DNA of 64,000 nucleotides from Heligmosomoides polygyrus polygyrus. Lineage: Eukaryota > Nematoda > Chromadorea > Rhabditida > Heligmosomidae. Shown here piece after piece: positions 10,655 through 21,344 of this stretch. A program made the position numbers and the translations under genes. The stretch covers positions 50,142,676 through 50,206,675 of the forward strand of contig OX377205.1 in the NCBI GenBank assembly GCA_947396885.1. Direction: 5' to 3'. Under the pieces are notes generated by a model. The model had not been told where the DNA came from. It made no database searches and saw only the letters and a program-made list of their open reading frames with translations. Position 1 is the stretch's first letter; every line of letters starts with the position of its first letter.

Positions 10655-11480
10655 ACCAGTGAAGGTGGGACCAGTAATGGGGACCAGTAAAGGATGGGGT
10701 TCCAGTAAGGAGGATCGGTAAAGGGTTGACCAAATAAAGAAGGGACACTGAAGGTGGGACCAGCAATGGGGACTGGTGAGGGGGATCCAGTGAAGGGGGA
10801 ACCTGTGAAGGCGGGGAGAAGGGTCCAGTGAAGGGGGACCGGTTAATGAGGGGGAGGGATCCAGTGAAGATGGGATCGGTGAGGAAGGAACCAGTAATGG
10901 GGACCGGTGAAGGAAGGGGGAGTGGTCCAGTGAAGGTTGGGCCGGTGAAGGAGGGGGAGGGGTCCAGTGAAGGAGGGACCGGTAGAATGTTGACCAGTGA
11001 ACAGGGGACCAGGTGAAGTGGGGGGGGGAACAGGTGAGGAAGGGACCAGTAATGGGGACCGGTGAGGTGGGGAGGGCTCCAGTGAAGGGGGAACGATAGA
11101 AGGTTGACCAGTGAAAGAGGGAACCAGGTGAAGGGGGACCGGTGAATGGGGGGGGGGGGGGGGAGGGGGAAAGGGGTTCAGTGAAGAGGGACAGGTGAGG
11201 AAGGTACCAGTAATGGGGGGAAGAGGTTCAGTGAAGGGGGACCGGAAAAGGGTTGATGAATAAAAGGGGGACTAGTGAGGGTGGGACCAGTAATGGGTAT
11301 CGGTGAAGGATAGGAAAAGCAGCGAAGAGGGGACCAATAAAGGGAGCTCCAGTGAAGGTGGGAGCAGTAGTAGAGACCAACGAAAGGGAAGGGGGACCAG
11401 TGAAGGGTGAACCGGAAAAGGGCTGACAATAAAGGGGAACCAGTGATAAGGGACCAGTTAAGGGGGGTCCAGTGAAGGTG
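10655..11480. repeat. GGACCAGTAA minisatellite inside Helitron 2
   Basis: Some 40 diverged short units of the type GGGGACCGGTGAAGGAGGGA. Very G-rich on the plus strand, with many G3+ runs and a 15-nt poly-G near 11148-11162. Confidence 0.8.
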
Positions 11481-11879
11481 ATGGACCTGTTCTGCCCTAT
11501 TCCGCTATACCATTGTATACAGCAAAACCACTTTTTTTAATGAATGAGAGAAAGCCTAAAGAGGAGAAGACGTTCGGGGTGTTCTATTCTCCGGGTTTCC
11601 CCAACCAGACGTTTGGCGGCCGGGAGCCCGTTGAACGTCTGGTTTGCTGATATTTGCAGACGCACTGCTTTATCGAAGACGAAGAAATGAATTCAACTAA
11701 CTCACCAGAGATCTTTTATACCACTGGGGAGTACACTTTCCCCTTCATGTGCGACCTCATCCCGGTAAAGGGGTGAACATCACTTAGTGATGGCTAACGG
11801 CACAAACGGTCACGCAGTGCGCGACGCTTTGTCGTGTATGGGCGGCTCTCCTGTATCCCTGGCCAGGAACATGTGAGTA

Positions 11880-14800
11880 ACCAGACCACCGCCATGGCTC
11901 AAACAACTGAACCCGCGCCCCAGTCCTCCGCGCGACGGAGGTGGACTTCACGACGTCGGTTGCATCCACCTCCGACAAGGGGCCATCTAATCTTGGAGTT
12001 AAACCATCAGGACGTCATTGGAATCGGACTACCGGAAACTCCCTCCCACCACAACATGGAACTGCCTATTCGTCTGCAATTATAACTGTCGTACGATCGC
12101 ATCTGAGCAGGATCTTCGGACACTGCTTTGCGGAAGCCGCAACATCAAATACGACGTTATCGCCTGCAGGAAACGAAAGGCAGAACGGAAACCATAAGAA
12201 GGACCGACCACAACGAGCTTCTCATTATCGGAGCAAAGGTGGACAGAAAGAATAATGGCGGAGTTGGATTTCTCGTCAATTCGACAGTGCACCACTTAGT
12301 AGACTCTTACAAGATCATCAGTCCGCGAGTAGCTGTTCTTCGTCTGGAAACCAAAGATCAAGGAACCATCTCCATCATAAATGGATATGCTCCAACATCT
12401 GCGGCCACAGACGAAGAAAAGGAGGAATTCTACAAGCTATTCGAAAGGACTGTCAACGACGAGAAGAGCTGCCACTACAAAGTTGTCGTTGGGGACTTTA
12501 ACGCTACCGTCGGTACGAATGATCACGACGAATGGAGGCTAGGACCATATGAACTTCCTCAAGGAACGAAAACGGAGAGCGACTGGTAGACTTCTTATCC
12601 GCATGCCGTCTCTTCCACGGGAATTCTATGTTTAAGAAGCCTTCAAACCGGCGATGGACCTGGGAAAGCCCAAATGGAGAAACACGTTCAGAGATCGACC
12701 ATGTTCTTACAAACAGACGCTGGAGTCTGTTCGACGTCTCCGTGCTGCCTTCATTTGACACCGGCTCGGATCACCGTCTTGTCTGTGCGAAGCTGACTCT
12801 CAAAAAAAGGATGTTCAAGCGTGACATTCATAAACCGGCACCGGTGAGGATCCCACATTCAAGTCTGAGGAGTTGGAACATGCGATAAAGTCGTACGATT
12901 GGAATCTTCTTGAAGATCCATCGGAAGACTACGACCTTCTCTCCAAAGGACTGTTGAAATGTGCTAGCGACTGTTGTGAAGCCACATCAGCGCCTGCCTC
13001 GAGACTAACGCACATGATTAAACCCTTGGAGCAAAGAAGAGCTGTTAAACTGGATCCTAATGCCTCCCATCTCGAAAAGTCACCATCTCTAAGGCCTGTC
13101 GAATTACAGTGAAGGAGTCCATACAAGCCTATAGAAGATTAATGCTGTTAGAAGCGGTGGGAAAGGTTCAAGCATAAAGCGCTGCAAACGAGATCTCTGC
13201 GATCAGAAGGCAATAATGTCTGCCCTTATGGATAGGGATGGAACAACGCAAACGTCTCGAAGAGCGATGGAGGCCATCGTTCAAGAACTCTACACAGATC
13301 TGTCGTTCTTTCACCACTGTCCCAAAATGCTTGATGCCACCAGCTGATGAAATACCTCCCATTCGGGAATCAGAAGTTGCTCATGCCATTAGAAGGATGA
13401 AGCCAGGCACAGATCCCGGGCCGGACGGCATTTCTGCTGATCTCCTTCGTACGGGTGGCAGCGCCCCTGATCACTTCTTGCCAAGCACTTCAACCACTAC
13501 CTTCGACTTGGTAGGATTCCGGACTCATGGAAGGAGTCGAAAACAGTTTTAATCTTCAAAAAAGGTCAGCAGGAGGATATCAACAACTATCGACCCATCA
13601 GTCTTCTCTCGGTATGTGTACAAGATCTTCACCAAGATATTGCTTACCCGCATGGAACGTTGGTTGGATGAGTATCAGCCAGAGGAGCAAGCAGGGTTTT
13701 GCAAGGATTTCCCCTGCATGGACCATATTCAGAGTGTCTCACATTTCATCAAGAGGAGCCGCGAATACCACCTCCCACTTGCCCTTGTCTTCGTGGATTA
13801 TTGGAAAGCGTTCGACTCTGAGAAGATCAACGCCGTTCTGAACGCGCTTGTGCATGCTAGTATACCATTGCCCTACATCCGACTTCTCGACGAATGCTTC
13901 TCGAACACATCGACTACCATCCAGCTGTTCGATCGAAAGCTTAAAATTCCTATCGGGAAAGGAGTACGGCAGGGAGACACGATTTCTCCCAAGCTATTCA
14001 CAGCGGCACTCCAGGATGCCATGAAAGACTTGAACTGGGACGACAAAGGCTACCTTGTCGACGGTAAAAGGATCAGCCTTCGCTTCGCCGGCGATATTGT
14101 TCTCATCTCTACCAGCACGGCAGAAGTCGAGGAAATGCTTAACGAGCTCAATGTGGCAAATATGAAGATAACATTGGATATGAATATGTTCAAAACGCAA
14201 TTTATGGTCAACCAGTGGTGTGACACGGGACTCGTAAGGTTAAATGGAGTCGTTCTACAACAGGTCGACTCCTACGTCTATCTGGGAAGGGAGCTGAACA
14301 TGGGCGACCTGCTCCTGAAATCGCCCGCAGGAGACGCGCAGCATGGGCAGCCTTCAGTTCGATTCGCGAAGTCACCGATCAGGTCAAGGATGCCGGCCTC
14401 AGAGCCTCGATATTCAACGCCTCTGTACTGCCTGCGATGTGTTACGCGACGGAAACCTTGCCCGACAACAAGACAATCGCCAGAGCGATGCGAACTACGC
14501 ATCGTGCACTGGAGAGATGTCTTCTGAGGACAAGCCTTCGTCAGCAATGGCAAGAAGGCCTACGAAACTCGGAGCTACGGGAGAAGTCGCAATTAGCAGA
14601 CCCACTGCAGTACATGAAGAAGTCCAAATATCGCTGGGCCGGACACCTGCTTCGACGAAAGGACGATAGACGGAGTCTCCGTGTCACAGAATGGCTCCCG
14701 AGAGACCGTAAGATACCACAGGGACGACCGCCCACGCGACGGGCATACTCATTCTCAAGATCTTTCAGAGAGCGGAGTTTGCCTCACTGGATGCATGCTG

Positions 14801-14893
14801 CTAGAGATCGAGGGTCTGGAAGAGTTGTTGTCCCCGCTGAGAAGACCTCCAGCCGACAAAAAGACCATCAAAGTATCAAAGTAAGTAGTAGGC
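11880..14893 (+). pseudogene. RTE-like non-LTR retrotransposon, nearly full length, inactive
   Basis: An APE endonuclease is followed by a reverse transcriptase. At 12128-12590 are LIIGAKVDRKNNGGVGFLVN, INGYAPTSA and VVVGDFNATVG; at 12628-12830 NRRWTWESPNGETRSEIDHV and GSDHRLVCAKL. At 13380-13450 is RRMKPGTDPGPDGI. The RT at 13616-14330 has LALVFVDYWKAFDSEKI, GVRQGDTISPKLFT and LRFAGDIVLIS. At 14600-14740 are KYRWAGHLLRR and RSLRVTEWLPRD. Frameshifts near 12555, 12850, 13550, 13620 and 14330 break the frame, and the catalytic FADD is FAGD, so the polymerase is dead even where open. The 3' end is an AAGTATCAAAGTAAGT tail near 14880. The same tail ends the truncated copy at 16560. Confidence 0.88.
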
Positions 14894-15430
14894 TTCAGCG
14901 AGAGAATTTGGTTGACTCCAGCTACTCTGTATGTGCACTTGAAACGATCATGAAGGCTCGGCCTGCACAGATGGTCTTCTCTCAACAACTGTTTGTTTGA
15001 ATCTCGCTTTTTAACCTCGCTGTCACACTACATTGCAGTGTGTTTCAACGATACATAACGCACAAATTCTCTAAGATTTATTAATGGGTTCAGACGGCAG
15101 ACAGTATCTACGCTGTAACATACAAGGTTGTAAAGGCCGTCGGAAAGGTGCAGTACAACCTGGGCGGAGTGAACTGTTTGCTCTGAACTTCCGTCTCGCC
15201 CTCAAACCCCTTAGACTTGCTATCATCTTCGCCACCTTAAGTCATGTCGGGTCATGCAGGTTTGTCTCACCAACTTGTACTGCACCTCGAAAGTAATCTA
15301 GTCTCTCGATACACGTATGTCACACGATCTGTCCGAAAAACGAGATGGCGCCAGCAGCGGCTGATACGCTCGGCTGCCGCTGTCACTGAAGAGGTAAACA
15401 AAATGCTTATTGAAGATCTAATGCTGCGTC
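14894..15430. other. No recognisable gene
   Basis: Sequence between two RTE copies. Open frames at 15084-15296 and 15244-15430 show no recognisable domain. Confidence 0.4.
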
Positions 15431-16560
15431 CGCTAGATAGATGGAGTCTCCGTGTCACAGAATGGCTCCCGAGAGACCATAAGAGACCACTGGGACGACC
15501 ACCAACGCGATGGGCAGACGGTTACAGGGTACGGGTCAACCATGACTCACGTTTCGGCGGTTTCGTCGTGCCGTCGGCGCCCTCTCGGTTAGAGATCCCG
15601 CTCTCCTTCCTCGCTGCATTACTCCACCATTGCGCTAGAGTCCAGACAACGGAGCACCCCCGCGCTTCTCTACTGCAGGCGAGATAAGGCAGCTCGAGGA
15701 CTGCGCTTCATAAGCCATTATTTCGCATACGAACGATGTCGGTTAGGCGACCTGTCTTATTAGAAACGTTGATGCGATGGGATAATCTTTGCTTACCTTC
15801 ATTGCTCCTTGCTGTATGCAAATGAGTATATTCCATCACTATCGTCTGTAAAAATAAACAGACCTAAGGCTCCCAGAAAGCTTAAGAATCAGAGACGGCC
15901 TTAAGTATTGTCATCTGTTCATAAACGCAAATGTTCTGCCCAAGGAAGACGAATAATAGGATACCATGAGGATGATCCACTTAAGTTTTTCGCTTCCTCT
16001 CTTCCACTGGCATGTGCTTCCATGAAAACCTTGCCATTATATAAGCAGGACCCAAACGTTGTCTCCACCAATTTCTTTTTCAAATCCAATTTTGCCAGAC
16101 CTGCGTACCTTCACTAATTGGTGTCTGTTGTGCCTCCCAAAACGTAGCAGCTTCCAGACGACTGTTTCGTGACCTTTTGGAAGTCTGTAAGCTACGAAAG
16201 TTGCAATTCTCCTCCTTGAAACTCAGTCTTCTTGCACTGCACGACTCCGCGACTGCTAGCGGTTATGAAGAAGCAGACGACGAGAGGGTACTCTCACCCG
16301 CGCGCTGAGTCAGCTCACTCGGCCGGCAGCCGTCGGATCGCACCCGGAGTGTCTGTTTCTCTGCGCTCTCGCCTTTCCGCTCGTCTGGTTGACCCGTGTC
16401 CTTAGACATGGGCAGACTCATTCTCAGAATCTTTCATAGAGCGGAGTCTGCCTCACTGGATGCAAGCAGCCAGAGATCGTGCGGTCTGGATGAGTTGTGG
16501 TCCCCGCTGAGAAGACCTCCAGCCGACAAAAGGACCATCAAAGTATCATAGTAAGTAAGT
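15431..16560 (+). pseudogene. 5'-truncated RTE 3' end, split by a DNA transposon
   Basis: 15431-15519 repeats the RSLRVTEWLPRD...GRPPTRWAD part of the RTE at 14660-14745, and 16408-16560 continues it down to the GTAAGTAAGT tail. Between them lies the 888-bp element 15520-16407. Five-prime truncation is typical for non-LTR elements. Confidence 0.85.
15520..16407. mobile_element. MULE-like non-autonomous DNA transposon
   Basis: An 888-bp insert in the RTE tail, flanked by the 10-bp direct repeat ATGGGCAGAC (15510-15519 and 16408-16417), which occurs only once in the intact RTE. The ends are inverted and share ACGGGTCAACCA about 11 bases in from each end. A 9-11-bp duplication with loose inverted ends suits Mutator-like elements. 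No transposase frame; one 104-codon tail of an RTE frame enters it on the left and means nothing. Confidence 0.7.
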
Positions 16561-16860
16561 ACACCTTATCACAGAGATCATTTATCCTAACAATGACCCA
16601 TCCAAGGAAACCTAGTCCTCTATCGCTTTAGTGGCGTTGAATTCGTACGAGTCACTTTCCCAATCTTTGTTTCAGATAGAAGATAGACGTCCACAGAGTC
16701 CAAAGCTGCATTGGCTGATGCGCATTTCATCTATAGGCCCCTCGGCAACTCGTTCTTTCGTTGAATGACCGTTAAACTGTAGCGTAATTGGAATCAACTG
16801 GTTGTTACTGTTGAGTCGAGTTATTGTCATTCCGACATATTTGTATTGTCTTAAGTGGCA
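16561..16860. other. No recognisable gene
   Basis: Sequence between the RTE tail and the next, oppositely oriented retrotransposon. No features seen. Confidence 0.4.
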
Positions 16861-18722
16861 GCGCTGTGAGTGGCGCAGACAGCACTACGCCGCAACGTGC
16901 CGCGTGTGCCACCGGTGCCGAATAATGGGGACGGTATATCAGTGGGTAGAGAATCACCTGTATCACCTGTCGTCCCGTTGATCATCGAATTGCTCGAGCG
17001 GGTGCCAGCAGCGTCTCCATTCGTCCCTGTCGCGTGCCAGAGTGGTCCAGTGGATCCTCCTCGCTCGAGGGACACGAAGAGCGTCATATCGGTCGTTCAG
17101 GGCTTTAACGAAGAACCAACGCGTTGGTGGGCGTCCTGGTGTTCTTTTGACATCCCGCGGAATCCAGTCGGTGATGGCTCTCGTCCAGCGGGTGTCTGCG
17201 AAGCGCATTACGTGGCCGGCCCACCTAATTTTCGACAACTTGGCCCACGCGACAGCGTCTCTGATCTTCGAACGTCGGCGAAGCTCGGTACTCCGGAGGC
17301 CTTCTCTCACTTGCGTGAGTCGTGTCACTCCGAGCATCGTCCTCTCGATTCCACTCTGCTCGACGCTGATCGCGTGTTCATCCTGCTTTCGTATGGCCGA
17401 GGTCTCTGAGGCGTATGTTAGGGCAGGAAGAACAGTGGAGTCGAATAGGTGGGCACGGAGTCGGACGTTCTTCGTCTTCTTCGCGACTTCTTCGACGCTC
17501 TTGAAAGCTCCCCAAGCCGCTCTTTTCCTCCTGCTCAGCTTTGGTGCTAGGTCGTTGGCCATGTTGACTTCGCGACCCAGATACACATAGCTGGAGCATT
17601 CGGAGATGTTCGTTCCGTTGAGCGAGAATGGAGCATCAGAAACCCATCCGTTCCTCATGAACATCGTCTTCGTAAGATTCAGCTGCAGTCCAACGTTCCC
17701 ACATACACGATCGAAGTCGGCCAGCATTCGCTCCGCCTGGCTGATGCTCGGTGTTACGAGCACGATGTCGTCAGCGAAGCGAAGATGATGTAGTTGCCGG
17801 CCGTCGACCTTCACTCCCATGTCTTCCCATTCTAGTTCGCGCATGACGTTTTCGAGAGTGGCGCTGAAGAGCTTCGGGGATATGGTATCCCCTTGCCGAA
17901 CCCCTCTCTTCACGTCGACGACGACGTCGTTGTAGAATGGTGAGATCTTGGTCGTGAATCCACTGTACAGCTCTCGAAGGACTCTGATGTACTGAGTAGG
18001 AACGCTGAGTAAGCAGGGCGTTGATGGCCGCTTCTGTCTCGACGGAGTGGAATGCTTCAGGTCGATGAACGTAAGGCAAAGCGGCAGCTTGTACTCTCGC
18101 GACACTTCGATGAGCTTCGTAATGGTGTGTATGTGGTCGATCGTGCTGAATCCTCTCCGAAATCCTGCTTGTTCGCATGTCCTTCGTCCAGCGTTCGGTC
18201 GATCCTATTCAGGATAACTCGAATGAACAGCTTGTAGACTACGGACAGCAGGCAGATCGGGCGATAGTTGCCAATGTCGTGCACGTCTCCCTTCTTGTAT
18301 AGCAAGACGATTCTGCTGGTCTTCCACTGAGATGGAACCTTGCACTCCGACAGGTAACGTGTGAAGAGCCGCGCCAGGGTGTTGATGAGCGCTGGCGGGA
18401 GGCTCCACGGATCTCCCTCGATAGAGAGCCTTCGGGCTCTCTTGTTAAGAGGGATCTCGGGCCGCTTGTCGCAGGGCCACTGGCGCGTCCCCGGGTGGTG
18501 GATAGGGGAATTAAACGCGAACCAAATGCGACCGTGTACTGCCCAGAGACGCAGGTGGGATGCAGGAGATGGACTCCTTGCTCCTGCTGTGTCGGGTCGA
18601 CGCGTTCCTTGTGCGTGGGAGCGGCAGTTCGTGCACAGTGTGCGCGGATGTGTCCGTGACTGTGCGGATTGTAACTGTGTCGGCTCGGCCAAAAACTTGC
18701 ACTCGGTAGACTGGGAGTACAT
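16861..18722 (-). pseudogene. RTE-like non-LTR retrotransposon (RT and C-terminus), minus strand
   Basis: Minus-strand RT with CKVPSQWKTSRIVLLYKKGD and NYRPICLLSVVYKL (18360-18230), then motif A, GVRQGDTISPKLFSATLENV (about 17905-17845), an intact LRFADDIVLVTPS (about 17795), SSYVYLGREVNMANDL and a C-terminal IRWAGHVMRFADTRWTRAI...RHIHWTTLARDRDEWRRC-type end ending at 16963. The last 380 codons (18105-16963) are one open frame. Motif A is destroyed: the frame shifts at about 18060 and the other frame reads EAFHS where KAFDS is expected, so the catalytic Asp is His. The part upstream of about 18480 is not clearly RT and may be foreign. It shares the layout of the plus-strand RTE at 11880 but is a different, diverged lineage. 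Confidence 0.85.
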
Positions 18723-19051
18723 CGTAAGGCGATTCGAGGCCGCCTCAAAAGTCTCGCCCCGTCCCTTCGGGCAGTCTGGCTGGCTGCCCGGAGTTCTTCG
18801 CCCGCACGACAGAGCTACCCGTATGTACTCAAGTCAAAAACAGCAGCACTAAAGGGCCTCATTCCCCTGACCCCGAAAGAGCCCCCATTTCTGCAGCGAT
18901 GGGAAGGACGAGTACGGAGAGGCTGCTAAAATCTCAGGGCCTAACCAGGTTGCGCAAATTGAGAAGGGTAGAGAATACTCAACAATAATAGTGGTACATC
19001 CGCATATCCGCGAGGATTCCACGCCTCAGAAAGGTAGAAAGGCATGTTCAA
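18723..19051. other. No recognisable gene
   Basis: Nothing supportable between the retrotransposon and the Helitron-like repeat. Confidence 0.4.
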
Positions 19052-20480
19052 TCACCACCTATATATAAAAGAGTTTGTCTGTCGAGTGATCTAACCTAAT
19101 CGTAAGTGAGGTACGCCGCATCATCCACAGCGAGAGCGGTCGGGTGATCTAACCTAAGTGAGGTACGACTCATCATCTACAGGGCAAAATTTGCTATTGA
19201 ACGTGGGGTGTTGCTGCAGCAGGGAAAACGCAGCCCTTTACTGCTTAACACAACACCACCTACGCGCGTTTCTAAGCGTCCTGATTCAAAAGCTGACTTC
19301 GTGCCATTAGCATGAGAAGACCACCAAAGGAGGTAAGAGTAGAAGGGGCACTTCGCGGGTGGAAAACCGACAGCGAACAGGAGGGAGCGACCAGGAGCAT
19401 CGGGATGGTGGATGGAGGAACAAGGAAGCAGGCCAGGAAGTGGCACCAAGAAGAGTTTAGGCAATATGTAGGGATCATTAGGGAGTTACCAATCAGGGGA
19501 GGGGCACAGTAAGGAGGATCAGCAAGGAGACCCATTACCTTTAAGAGAGACCGGATTTAGAGGATATGACACCGATGTCACACAATGGGCTTTCGCTCGC
19601 CGTCGTCGTGTCGTGAGCGTGGGAGGCCTACTTAATTGGGGTAGAGTATCAGGGAGGATCCCGAGGGGGAGGAGGAATCTACCTGGAAGAAGGGACCTGG
19701 AGGCGGGACAAGGAACCAACAAGAAGGGAGCCGTAAGGGAACTCATACGGAGAACAAGGAATCTGCCATATGCATAGCCTCTTCATGGTCGAGACAGCGG
19801 CAACTGCGCGCGCTTCCGAGCTTCTTGAACCAGAAAACGGGCCCCTACGTCGCGCAGTAAGCATGCTGATTCTGAATACGTGTCACCAACCTGCCGTGAG
19901 CATGGGAGGACCACTAAGGGGATGGTGGAGAAGGGCGGTAAGGGGGACCTCTATGGTGGACCAGGAGGGCGACCAGGAAGGAAAGGAAGAATCTGGAGGA
20001 GCGGCCAGGACGGGGAAACCAGCAAGAAGAGAGCAGTAGGTGTCAATAGTGGAAACAAAGAAGTGGGCCAGAAGTTGGGACCAGGAAGGTGGGGGACTAA
20101 AGAGGGGAGGGAACACCAGTTAAGGCCCATCAGCAATTAGATTCCGCAAGAAGAAACGAGAGAGGGAACCTGGCTTCGGAAGACATGTCAACGACAACTT
20201 GAAACGCTAGCTGTTGAGCATGAGAACGATTGTGAAGCAACAACCTGAGGCACAGAAGTACTAGAAGTACTACGCAGCACAAACCAATGACATTACTGGT
20301 TGGTCAGGAAAGAATGTCTATGATAAGCTACGGAAGTGGTGAAGGGCTTGATGCCGATAAAGTACGCACCAAGTCCTAGATGCTAGCGAATTTTATGCTT
20401 TACAAAAACTACTTTCCCTAGGTCGGTGATGCTACAAAGTTGCGCGAAGCGCGCATATGCCGTTAGGCTTGTCGGAGCAC
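19052..20480 (+). mobile_element. Helitron-like non-autonomous repeat, copy 2
   Basis: Begins TCACCACCTATATATAAAAG after an A, like the Helitron 5' ends at 9603 and 9989, and is the inverted copy of 1-1420. Two TAACCTAAGTGAGGTACG-type units sit near its start, and a purine-rich GGACC/GGAGG field follows. A GCGCGAAGCGCGC palindrome lies near 20440; the exact 3' end is not clear because a related fragment at 23900-23990 extends past that palindrome. Confidence 0.6.
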
Positions 20481-21344
20481 TTGTTACATTAGAAATGGCC
20501 TACCTCGGTCCAACACACCGGGGCTGCATGGAATTTCTAGTTCCGTACATTACAAAACGTTATGTAGGCCTGTCCTACATGGTGATCCCCTCGCCCGACC
20601 CTATTTGCGCCGAAAACTGCCTGGCCAGATAACTCCGCTCAGATGCTGCTTGGAGCACCCTTGGGCAAAAGTGAAAATTCGAGCTGCTCCATGTCAAGAT
20701 GAAGCCCTGCGTCAACGTCGGCAAATGAAATGGGACGAATCCCTGACGCTGCAGACGAGGACGCTCACACGACACCGACGTCCGCCGGTCCGACGACGGC
20801 ACGACAGAAACTCGACGCCTCGAATGCGCACCGACGGCAGGTACGCAGCGCTCTCACGTCCGCTCGCGAGCACCGTAGCCGCCGCGCTCCTAAATCGGTC
20901 GTCATCCGCCACTCGTGCTTGCCGGCGAGCTTCGCTCTCAGTTGTGCCCCCTGCCTACAACCCGAACTGCTGCCAAGAAACGGGCATCATTGGGGGTCCC
21001 ACAAGTCCGTCGGTGAATAATGCGCGACTAAGTAGTGCGTTCTTACTGTACTTTGCTGTTCATGGGATAAAGAAGAGGCCTTTGCTGGAGGCAGCCGCTC
21101 GCTCTAGAATTTGAATTCGTTTTCTGCTTGCCTTTGATTTTGATTCCGTTAGTGCAGTTGTTTTCTAAGGAATGAGTAAGTTCAATATATTTCAATACTT
21201 AACCCGTTCAGTTTTTAAGAAATCGTTCAGGAGTGGCCACCACCAACTAGGATTGCACCCAGAGTAGCCAATTAGCTACACCCACCTGGTGGTAAAGACT
21301 TGCTTTACGTTTGTTGCTACCTAAGCAGTAGCAGCGCATCTAAC
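20481..21344. other. No recognisable gene
   Basis: GC-rich, arginine-rich open frames at 20605-21114 on the plus strand overlap one another in two registers; neither has a domain I recognise or splice support. Confidence 0.4.

Larger units (their letters stand above)
9989..11642 (+). mobile_element. Non-autonomous Helitron 2 (plus orientation)
   Basis: It starts TCCTACTATATATAAGCG at 9989 after an A (9988) and ends CTGG at 11642 before a T (11643). The 3' end carries the stem AACCAGACGTT/AACGTCTGGTT (11603-11613 and 11633-11643). Both ends are homologous to Helitron 1, and the interior carries the same two minisatellite fields in the same order from the 5' end (10180-10640, then 10655-11480), preceded by a GT-rich tract (10037-10075) and a G-run (10121-10140). 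No Rep/helicase coding. Together with Helitron 1 it makes an imperfect 3.8-kb palindrome with a 385-bp spacer of gypsy sequence. Confidence 0.88.
7741..11770 (-). pseudogene. Ty3/gypsy retrotransposon RT, broken by two Helitrons
   Basis: Three minus-strand blocks form one Ty3/gypsy RT N-terminal half. Block 11643-11770 is the weak upstream part. Block 9988-9604 reads NTDFADVFTHGLGKCTMA, then (after a frameshift) KRPLLYATVAALDNEIDRLL, YSIWAAPIVVVKKSNGT and PTPEDI. Block 7869-7741 reads FNKLNGGNVF, TQIDLADAHLQVEV and DDRSKGLLTIN. TQIDLADA is RT motif A with its catalytic Asp. Helitrons at 7870-9603 and 9989-11642 separate the blocks; removing the first joins GATA to TCTTC and restores PEDIFNKLNGG in frame. 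Stops and a frameshift show that it is dead. No LTRs were found. Confidence 0.85.

Noticed and set aside
7870..11642. A single large palindromic transposon
   Set aside because: The two halves have separate Helitron ends and the spacer is continuous gypsy RT sequence, so they are two insertions.
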